Source: Henriciella sp045287255 (lineage in GTDB: Bacteria; Pseudomonadota; Alphaproteobacteria; Caulobacterales; Hyphomonadaceae). From it: 64,000 nucleotides of DNA. Positions 43,414-50,584 of this stretch are shown piece after piece. The notes under the pieces were generated by a model. It saw only the letters and a list, made by a program, of their open reading frames with translations. It was not told where the DNA came from and searched no databases. The stretch lies in NCBI RefSeq assembly GCF_045287255.1, contig NZ_CP137142.1, forward strand, positions 2,542,001-2,606,000, read 5' to 3'. Within the stretch, counting starts at the first letter, position 1, and every line of letters begins with the position of its first letter. Both the position numbers and the translations under genes were made by a program.

Positions 43414-43445
43414 AAGGGCGATCCAGATATACAAGGATCGCCCTT
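43414..43445. terminator. Bidirectional terminator
   Basis: AAGGGCGATCC / GGATCGCCCTT, loop 10, T-rich after the stem on both strands; between the convergent LolA-like and peroxidase genes. Confidence 0.85.
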
Positions 43446-43467
43446 CTTTTTTGGGTTTAAACAAGGC

Positions 43468-45489
43468 TTATGGCGTTACGGCCACGAAGACATTATCTTG
43501 AATTTCAGTGGAGATACCGGTATTCGCTCGGATAATATCGGCCAGAACCGTACCCTGAACTTCTGTCTGCTCAGCAGCCGTCAGATCATTTTCCCACCAG
43601 AAACGATCGCCATCCCGCAATTCCGTGAACTGACGAACCATAATGGTCTGGAACAATTCGCCCAGTTGAGAGCCTGTGACAGGGTCTTCGGCCATACCGC
43701 CAACCCAGATATCAACAACGTTCGGATTGCCATAAGCTGCGGTCAGCGCTGCTGAAATATCTGCATCTGATGTCACGTCCGCGAAAGTTGTTGCACGCGT
43801 CAGACTAAGCTCTTCACGCAAATCATTATAATCTGGCAAGCCATGATCACGGCCATTCTGAATGATCAGAGCCGCAAGGTCCAAACCGCCATCGGCGGGC
43901 GCAGCAAGGTAAGTATTGCGCAAATCGTCAACCAGCTGAAGGTCCAGATTCTGATGCTTCTGGGCCGCCAAGCCGCGTAAGACAGGCTCAATGGAAGCCG
44001 CATCCGTCAGGAATGTCGGCGCCGCGAAATACGTATCCTTGAGCTCAACATTACCCGCAGCGATCACAGCGCCTGTTGCATCAAGACGAAGGAATTGCTC
44101 GCTCTGCATAGAATGGATGAATGGCATAACTGCCGTCGTAAATGCATTATAGGCAGATGCGTCGATCGTATCATCATATGCTGTCCAGGCCGGGATAGCT
44201 CCCGCACCGAGCAGCGCCGGAAGAAACTCTTCGTAAGTAATGATTTGCAGCTTTGCGACTACAAGACGGCGTGCCCGCTCAAACACTTCATCATCGCTCA
44301 AGCCAGGATTAGCCGTCTGAATATCGCTTGCGAGGCGATTATGTTCACGCATAAACAACGTATGCAGAACAGCAAGACCAAGATGCTCATTGGAACGGTA
44401 GTCACCGGCGACAAACAGACCAGAACCATCGGCCTCATACCCAATCGCATTGGTCAAACCTGTTGTATTAATGGGGAGCAGATTACCCGCGCTGGTTGCA
44501 AGCAAGGCTCGATTTCCAGAATCGCGCAAAGCCTCTGCGCGCGCGGCGCTGTTACCATAGATCACTGAGCCATCCAGCCAGCTTGTCATCTCATTAAGCT
44601 GCTCACGTGGGATCTCATCATCTTGTACATCAGGGTCTGGATCGACGCTTGTCGCAGGATCGAAAAAAGCCCGGTTGAACAGCAGAACCGCCGCGCCCGT
44701 AGAGTCCGGATCAAATGTCTCATCACCACTTATAACCGTAATATCGGCAGATTCTGCGCCGCCATCGGCAAGCCCGATATCATGGGCAATGAATTGGCCC
44801 CAAAGCCATAGGAAGTCGCTGCTATCACCAGCCGTTGGAACCGACACACCATCATCTTGCTGCATGGCGCGTGTTGAAACCAATCGCGAGTTGGTCCGCC
44901 CCAGACCAGCTTGTGAGGAGAAACCATTTCCGTAATCTGAATCCGCAAGTCGCTGTAACTGCGTAAATGTAGCGCCCCAGGTCGTGTTGGATGTATTATT
45001 GTTTGTACCGTCATAGGTCCGCACATCCCGTCCCTCAAAAACCGGACTTGTTGTTGGGCGGGCAGCAATCGCATCGGTACGCCGCGTTTCAATATTGCCA
45101 GTAATCCCACGTGCGGACGGCCCATTAACACGTGGGCGATCATTCACAGTTACGGTGACTTCATCAATGGCTGTCGCTTCACCATTTGTTGCCGTCAGAC
45201 GGAAAACAAGATCCGTAGCGTCATTGACATTTACGGCCCGGAATTGCGGTGTCAGGGTCGTGGTCCCGGTTAAGCCCGTTGTTGGTCCCGCAACCTGTGC
45301 CCAGATGAAATCAATCGACCCGCCCGTTTGGCTAACCGTGCCGCTGAGTTCAACGAGGTCGCCTTCGGCGGCGGTTTGATCCACACCCGCATTTACGGTC
45401 GGGAGCGGGCTGACATTATCACTGCCGCCTGAGCCACTGCACGCTGCAAGACCAAGCGCGGCTGTCGCCGCTAAAAGGCTGTATTTCAT
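43468..45489 (-). CDS. Animal-type heme peroxidase with N-terminal Ig-like (PKD/REJ) domain, lipoprotein
   Basis: 673 residues from the ATG at 45489; ATG at 45495 is too close to GGGAG. The lipoprotein signal ends LGLAACSG. A beta-sandwich domain (about 30-118) of the PKD/REJ kind is followed by a peroxidase domain. In the family the key residues are distal His (here H236, QFIAHDIG), Arg and a heme-esterifying Glu (R365, E368, GDYRSNEHLG) and proximal His (H459, FIHSMQSEQFLRL). Asp before the distal His in myeloperoxidase is Ala here, so only one heme ester is predicted. Probably makes hypohalous acids or other oxidants at the cell surface; substrate inferred. Confidence 0.85.
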   Translation of the reverse strand: MKYSLLAATAALGLAACSGSGGSDNVSPLPTVNAGVDQTAAEGDLVELSGTVSQTGGSIDFIWAQVAGPTTGLTGTTTLTPQFRAVNVNDATDLVFRLTATNGEATAIDEVTVTVNDRPRVNGPSARGITGNIETRRTDAIAARPTTSPVFEGRDVRTYDGTNNNTSNTTWGATFTQLQRLADSDYGNGFSSQAGLGRTNSRLVSTRAMQQDDGVSVPTAGDSSDFLWLWGQFIAHDIGLADGGAESADITVISGDETFDPDSTGAAVLLFNRAFFDPATSVDPDPDVQDDEIPREQLNEMTSWLDGSVIYGNSAARAEALRDSGNRALLATSAGNLLPINTTGLTNAIGYEADGSGLFVAGDYRSNEHLGLAVLHTLFMREHNRLASDIQTANPGLSDDEVFERARRLVVAKLQIITYEEFLPALLGAGAIPAWTAYDDTIDASAYNAFTTAVMPFIHSMQSEQFLRLDATGAVIAAGNVELKDTYFAAPTFLTDAASIEPVLRGLAAQKHQNLDLQLVDDLRNTYLAAPADGGLDLAALIIQNGRDHGLPDYNDLREELSLTRATTFADVTSDADISAALTAAYGNPNVVDIWVGGMAEDPVTGSQLGELFQTIMVRQFTELRDGDRFWWENDLTAAEQTEVQGTVLADIIRANTGISTEIQDNVFVAVTP

Positions 45490-45602
45490 AGACATCACTC
45501 CCACTACAAAGCCAATTGGCCCTAGAAACCTCAAACAAGTCACCTCGTCGAGACTTGCCCTGTATTAAATCTTGCAAAGACTGGAAAGTCTGAAATGCGC
45601 TC

Positions 45603-48599
45603 TTAACGTCGGCAAGAGCGGCTCACAGATTTCAAATCACGCCTTTGCTTTCGTCTTGCGTTTTGCAGGGGCTTTCTTGGCCGGGGCTTTTTCGGTTTCA
45701 CGCGTGGTGATTTGCCAGCCATGGCCCGGCGCTCGTCCTGACGCTCAAACGTTTCCTTGAGGAACTTCCCGGTCCAGCTGCCTTCCGTCTCGGCCACCTG
45801 TTCCGGTGTACCTACCGCTACGATCTGGCCGCCGCCATCCCCGCCCTCTGGACCAATGTCGATGATATGGTCGGCGGTTTTGATAACGTCGAGATTGTGC
45901 TCGATCACGACGATTGTGTTGCCCGTATCGACCAGCTCATGCAGCACATCGAGCAGTTTGCGAACATCATCAAAGTGCAAGCCCGTGGTTGGCTCATCGA
46001 GGATATAGAGCGTCTTACCCGTGGCCCGTTTTGATAGCTCCTTGGCGAGTTTAACGCGTTGCGCCTCGCCGCCAGACAGCGTCGTCGCCTGTTGGCCGAC
46101 CTTGATATAGGAGAGGCCAACGCGGTTGAGCGTTTCCATCTTGGATTTGATCGCGGGAACCGCGGCAAAGAATTTCTCCGCCTCCTCAACCGTCATGTCG
46201 AGGACGTCAGCAATCGATTTGCTTTTATAGAGGACTTCCAGTGTTTCGCGATTATAGCGTTTGCCCTCACACGTCTCACACGTGACATAGACGTCTGGCA
46301 GGAAGTGCATCTCGATTTTGATAACACCATCGCCCTGACAGGCCTCGCACCGCCCGCCTTTGACATTGAAAGAGAAACGACCGGGCTTGTAGCCACGTGC
46401 TTTGGCTTCTGGCAGGCCAGCGAACCAATCCCGGATCGGACCAAACGCACCAGTATACGTTGCAGGATTAGAACGCGGCGTTCGGCCAATCGGGCTCTGG
46501 TCAATCTCAATAATCTTGTCGAGATGATGCAGACCTTCAATGCTCTCATAAGGAGCCGGGACCTTGCTCGCATTGTTCAATCTGCGCGCCAGCGCCTTGT
46601 AGAGCGTCTCGATGATCAGGGTGGACTTGCCGCCGCCTGAAACCCCTGTGACCGCCGTGAAGGTGCCAAGCGGGATCGTCGCATCGACTTTCTTCAGATT
46701 GTTTCCGGTCGCCCCTTTAATGGTGACCGAACGGGACTTTTTCTGGATCCGGCGGGCTTCCGGAATCGGGATTTCTTCGCGCCCCGATAAGTATGCCCCG
46801 GTCAACGACTCCGGATCGGCAATCACCTCGCCCGAAGTCCCCTGACTGACAATCTGGCCACCATGCACTCCGGCGCGCGGGCCCATGTCGATGACATGAT
46901 CAGCCGTCAGGATCGCGTCCTCATCATGCTCAACCACGATCACAGAATTGCCGAGGTCACGCAGGCGTTTGAGCGTTTCCAGTAGGCGTTCATTATCGCG
47001 CTGGTGCAGGCCAATGCTTGGCTCGTCGAGCACATAGAGCACGCCGGTGAGGCCTGAACCGATCTGACTGGCCAGACGAATGCGCTGGCTTTCACCGCCA
47101 CTGAGCGTGCCGGAAGACCGCGACATGGAAAGATATTCCAGACCGACCGCATTCAGGAAGGTCAGGCGATCATTGATCTCTTTGAGGATACGGCTGGCAA
47201 TCTCCTGCGATTGCGGCGTCAGAGTGTCATTGACCCTGGCGAACCATTCGCCGGCCTCACGGATGGAAAAGCTCGCGGCATCCGAAATATCCAGCCCGGC
47301 AATGCGCACCGCCAGAGCCTCTGGCCGCAAACGCTTGCCCAGACAGGATGGGCAGGCCGCGGCGGACTGGAATTTCGCAATCTCATCGCGCGCCCATTGG
47401 CTGTCTGTCTCACGGAAACGGCGATCGAGGTTGGGGATCACACCTTCGAATGTCTTGGTCACTTCATAGCGGCGCAAGCCATCATCATAGACGAAATCAA
47501 TTTCTTCCTCGCCTGTGCCATTCAGAATGACCTCGTGAACCTTCTTGGGCAGCTTGTTCCACGGCGTTTGCAGGTCAAAGTCATAATGGTCAGCGAGCGC
47601 CTGAAGGGTCTGGGTTTGATAGGGGCTCGCCTGCTTGGCCCAAGGCGCAATCGCGCCATTGTTGAGGGTCAGGTCGCGGTCGGGCACAATCAGGTCTGGA
47701 TCAATCTTGAGCTGCTGACCGAGACCATCACAGGTCGGGCACGCCCCAAACGGGTTGTTGAACGAGAACAGGCGTGGCTCAATTTCCGGAATGGTGAAGC
47801 CGGAAACCGGGCAAGCAAAGTTCGCGCTGTAAACGATGCGCTTGGGTTCAGTTTCACCTTCAGCAATGTCGGCATACTCCGCCACAGCGATCCCGTTGGC
47901 GAGCGGCAAGGCTGTCTCGAAGCTCTCTGCCAGACGCTGTTCCATGCCCTCACGGACAACGATGCGATCCACGACAACATCAATATCGTGCTTGTATTTC
48001 TTATCCAGCGTTGGCGGGGTTTCGAGGTCATAGAATTCACCATCCACCTTCACGCGCTGGAAGCCATTCTTGAGCAGCTCGGCAAATTCTTTGCGATATT
48101 CGCCTTTGCGGCCGCGAACCATTGGGGCGAGCAGGTAAAGGCGTGTGCCCTCTTCCAGCGCCATTGTCCGATCAACCATCTGGCTGATCGTCTGGCTTTC
48201 AATCGGGAGGCCCGTGGTTGGCGAGTATGGAATGCCAACGCGCGCCCAAAGCAGGCGCATATAGTCATAGATTTCAGTAACCGTGCCGACCGTGGATCGC
48301 GGGTTCCGGCTGGTGGTCTTTTGCTCAATCGAGATCGCAGGTGAGAGGCCCTCAATGCTTTCGACATCCGGCTTCTGCATCAGTTCCAGGAACTGGCGGG
48401 CATAGGCGCTCAAACTCTCGACATAACGGCGCTGCCCCTCGGCATAGATCGTATCGAAAGCGAGTGAGGACTTCCCCGAACCAGAGAGCCCCGTCACGAC
48501 CACAAGCTGATTGCGCGGAATATCGACATCAACGCTTTTGAGATTGTGTTCTTTCGCGCCCCGAACGCGGATGAAGGGGGATTCTAGAGAAGCGACCAT
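45603..48599 (-). CDS. uvrA: Excinuclease ABC subunit UvrA
   Basis: 998 residues with two ABC ATPase halves: Walker A GLSGSGKSSLAF and VSGGGKSTLI (second), signature LSGGESQRIRLAS and LSGGEAQRVKLAK, and two zinc-finger CxxC pairs (CPSCLGKR; CEACQGDG...CETCEGKR). DNA-damage recognition in nucleotide excision repair. A LexA box lies upstream. The last 40 codons read KPKKPRPRKPLQNARRKQRRD; a K/A-rich tail exists in another frame, so a 1-base indel near 45711 is likely (see findings). Divergent from ssb. Confidence 0.95.
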   Translation of the reverse strand: MVASLESPFIRVRGAKEHNLKSVDVDIPRNQLVVVTGLSGSGKSSLAFDTIYAEGQRRYVESLSAYARQFLELMQKPDVESIEGLSPAISIEQKTTSRNPRSTVGTVTEIYDYMRLLWARVGIPYSPTTGLPIESQTISQMVDRTMALEEGTRLYLLAPMVRGRKGEYRKEFAELLKNGFQRVKVDGEFYDLETPPTLDKKYKHDIDVVVDRIVVREGMEQRLAESFETALPLANGIAVAEYADIAEGETEPKRIVYSANFACPVSGFTIPEIEPRLFSFNNPFGACPTCDGLGQQLKIDPDLIVPDRDLTLNNGAIAPWAKQASPYQTQTLQALADHYDFDLQTPWNKLPKKVHEVILNGTGEEEIDFVYDDGLRRYEVTKTFEGVIPNLDRRFRETDSQWARDEIAKFQSAAACPSCLGKRLRPEALAVRIAGLDISDAASFSIREAGEWFARVNDTLTPQSQEIASRILKEINDRLTFLNAVGLEYLSMSRSSGTLSGGESQRIRLASQIGSGLTGVLYVLDEPSIGLHQRDNERLLETLKRLRDLGNSVIVVEHDEDAILTADHVIDMGPRAGVHGGQIVSQGTSGEVIADPESLTGAYLSGREEIPIPEARRIQKKSRSVTIKGATGNNLKKVDATIPLGTFTAVTGVSGGGKSTLIIETLYKALARRLNNASKVPAPYESIEGLHHLDKIIEIDQSPIGRTPRSNPATYTGAFGPIRDWFAGLPEAKARGYKPGRFSFNVKGGRCEACQGDGVIKIEMHFLPDVYVTCETCEGKRYNRETLEVLYKSKSIADVLDMTVEEAEKFFAAVPAIKSKMETLNRVGLSYIKVGQQATTLSGGEAQRVKLAKELSKRATGKTLYILDEPTTGLHFDDVRKLLDVLHELVDTGNTIVVIEHNLDVIKTADHIIDIGPEGGDGGGQIVAVGTPEQVAETEGSWTGKFLKETFERQDERRAMAGKSPRVKPKKPRPRKPLQNARRKQRRDLKSVSRSCRR

Positions 48600-48670
48600 G
48601 GGCGATATCTTTGTTTTGCGAGCGATTTGTTCAACGACAGATGTGTGCCGCGAGTCCAGCCTGACAGCAA

Positions 48671-48685
48671 GAACATATTGTGAAC
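48671..48685. promoter_or_regulatory. LexA box, uvrA side
   Basis: Reads GTTC-ACAATAT-GTTC on the minus strand, the alphaproteobacterial SOS box (GTTC-N7-GTTC). 72 bases upstream of the uvrA ATG. Confidence 0.75.
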
Positions 48686-48732
48686 TTACAGCTTTTCACT
48701 GCATCCCCTATAAATCGGGGATAGCAGAATGT

Positions 48733-48747
48733 GAACATAAAAAGAAC
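48733..48747. promoter_or_regulatory. LexA box, ssb side
   Basis: Reads GTTC-TTTTTAT-GTTC on the minus strand. 113 bases upstream of the ssb ATG, next to TTGACA at 48753. Spaced 62 bases from the other box, so the divergent pair may be SOS-controlled together. Confidence 0.72.
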
Positions 48748-48859
48748 AAAAATTGACACGGCCATGTTCTGTGGATAGGTGAAGGATCAGACGCGACAGG
48801 GCCTTTGCGGCATTGTAGCGAGAGATTTGGATTCGGAAGCAGAATGATCGGAGCGAACA

Positions 48860-49357
48860 ATGGCAGGTTCAGTGAACAAGGTAATCCTTGTTGGAAATGT
48901 TGGGCAGGACCCTGAGGTTCGTCAATTCCAGAATGGCGGGCAGGTTGCTTCTTTCTCTCTGGCGACATCAGAGAACTGGAAAGACAAGAATACCGGTGAG
49001 CGCCGCGAGAAGACCGAGTGGCACCGGATTTCGATTTTCAATGAAGGTCTTGTCCGGGTTGTCCAGCAATACGTGAAGAAGGGCTCTAAGCTCTATATTG
49101 AAGGCCAGCTAGAGACCCGCAAATGGCAGGATCAGAACGGTCAGGATAAGTACACGACCGAGGTCGTCCTGCGCGGCTATGGCGGCAACCTGACCATGCT
49201 CGACAGCCGCAATAGCGAGGGCGGTGGCCGCTCCATGAGCTATGATCAGAGCGGTGGCAGCTATGGCGGCGGACAGCGCGGCGGTGGCGGCCCACGCCAG
49301 ATGGAAGGCCCGGCGCAAGACTTCAGCCAGGACTTTGACGATGAGATCCCGTTTTAA
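48860..49357 (+). CDS. ssb: Single-stranded DNA-binding protein
   Basis: 165 residues. OB-fold (VNKVILVGNVGQDPEVRQF, TEWHRISIFNEGLVRVVQQYVKKGSKLYIEGQLETRKW, in part) followed by a Gly-rich linker and the conserved acidic tip DFDDEIPF that binds partner proteins. Preceded by TCGGAGCG. Divergent from uvrA. Confidence 0.97.
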   Translation: MAGSVNKVILVGNVGQDPEVRQFQNGGQVASFSLATSENWKDKNTGERREKTEWHRISIFNEGLVRVVQQYVKKGSKLYIEGQLETRKWQDQNGQDKYTTEVVLRGYGGNLTMLDSRNSEGGGRSMSYDQSGGSYGGGQRGGGGPRQMEGPAQDFSQDFDDEIPF

Positions 49358-49368
49358 AGGCGATACCG

Positions 49369-49392
49369 GACGCGAAGCCTGCGCCTCGCGTC
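49369..49392 (+). terminator. Hairpin after ssb
   Basis: GACGCGA / TCGCGTC, loop 10, 11 bases after the stop, followed by TGTTGCTCT. Weak candidate. Confidence 0.4.
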
Positions 49393-49399
49393 TGTTGCT

Positions 49400-50431
49400 C
49401 TAGGGCGCATAAATCTCGACAATACTAGTGGTTTCAGTGCCGCCGACTTCAAGAGCTCCGCCGATCAGATAAATCTTATCCTCGACAGCAACGCCGCCAA
49501 GGCCGTGGCGCGGATATGGCATGTCCGGAATGGCCGCCCAGACATCAGAAGCCGGATCATAGACCCAGGCTTCTGGATAAACGCCGCCGCCATTATCGAA
49601 AAACTCCCCGCCAAAGGCATAGAGCATTCCACCTACACTTGCCGCGGCCAATCCAGCCTGACCTTGTGGCATTGGGGCAGCAGACCTCCAACGATCCTCT
49701 CTGGCATCATAGACTTCATGTGCAGGCGTATTGCCATCCGCGACTGTGCGTCCGCCAACGACATGCCAGTTTTCGCCGATCATTGCCGCTGCAGCGCTAT
49801 TTCGAGCGGTCGGGAGTGGAGCCACGTCCCGCCATACTGAACCGTCAAAACGCCAATGGGTATTGGTGTCGACATGGTCTGACCAAGCCGCATTGGCTGT
49901 GCCAATCTGCTCGCGCCCACCCGCAAAGTGCAGGCCTTCACCGATAACGGTCGTGACGGCCTCCCCACGCGGCGCAGGTAAAGCTGGCGCATCTGACCAC
50001 GCATCGCCTGCATCATCATAGACCCATGCTGTGCTTTGCATCTGCCAGATGGCTTCAGGGGCGCTTTCAAATCCGCCAATCGCATAGAGCTTATCCTTAA
50101 AGCTGATCAGATGTGGATGATGGCGCGCAGCGGGTAGGCTGGCACGCGCGCTCCAGACACCCGTTTCAAGGTCAAGCGCGTGATGAATAGCGGTCGGCCC
50201 TGTAATCGTGCCATTTTCAGCCACAAAGCCCCCGGCAAGATGGATACGGCCTTTATGCAAGGCCGGATAAATCTCCTGCACAGCAAGGGGCATAGCAGGC
50301 CCCATTGCCCACTCCTTTGCCGAAACAGAGCCATCTGAAGCAGGATCGCCTTCCGCAATTGCGTATGCACTCACCAGCCCTGCTGCCCCGCCCAACAGCG
50401 CTATTCGGCGGGTCATGGTGAGGTGAGACAT
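49400..50431 (-). CDS. Secreted Kelch-repeat beta-propeller protein
   Basis: 343 residues. N-terminal TRRIALLGGAAGLVSAYAIA resembles a Tat or Sec signal. Kelch repeats follow: AVQEIYPALHKGRIHLAGGF, LISFKDKLYAIGGFES, VTTVIGEGLHFAGGRE, AAMIGENWHVVGGRT, AASVGGMLYAFGGEF, VAVEDKIYLIGGA, each with the GG and later W. The propeller may be a ligand-binding or enzymatic scaffold (galactose oxidase-like or sialate mutarotase-like); none can be assigned. AGGAG lies upstream of the first ATG. Confidence 0.82.
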   Translation of the reverse strand: MSHLTMTRRIALLGGAAGLVSAYAIAEGDPASDGSVSAKEWAMGPAMPLAVQEIYPALHKGRIHLAGGFVAENGTITGPTAIHHALDLETGVWSARASLPAARHHPHLISFKDKLYAIGGFESAPEAIWQMQSTAWVYDDAGDAWSDAPALPAPRGEAVTTVIGEGLHFAGGREQIGTANAAWSDHVDTNTHWRFDGSVWRDVAPLPTARNSAAAAMIGENWHVVGGRTVADGNTPAHEVYDAREDRWRSAAPMPQGQAGLAAASVGGMLYAFGGEFFDNGGGVYPEAWVYDPASDVWAAIPDMPYPRHGLGGVAVEDKIYLIGGALEVGGTETTSIVEIYAP

Positions 50432-50584
50432 GGCAAGCTCCTGAATCTTCGATGGGGTCGGTGTTCTGAGCAGATGTAAAACAACAGAGCAGCGTTTGTA
50501 TATGCCGGGCTCTCCTGCTAGTATTTTCCCTTATAAATGCAGGCGATTCGCGCGCCCGCACGCACAAGAAAAGAGGCCCAGCCC

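Noticed and set aside
44095..44568. Plus-strand open frame inside the peroxidase gene
   Set aside because: Antisense shadow of a protein with all catalytic residues in place.
47211..48344. 377-codon plus-strand frame opposite uvrA
   Set aside because: Antisense to the conserved first ATPase half of UvrA; no family features.
50537..50584. ATG at 50537 as gyrA start
   Set aside because: No ribosome-binding site, and the added residues (MQAIRAPARTRKEAQP) are not GyrA-like; the GTG at 50585 has AAGAGG upstream. Not fully excluded.
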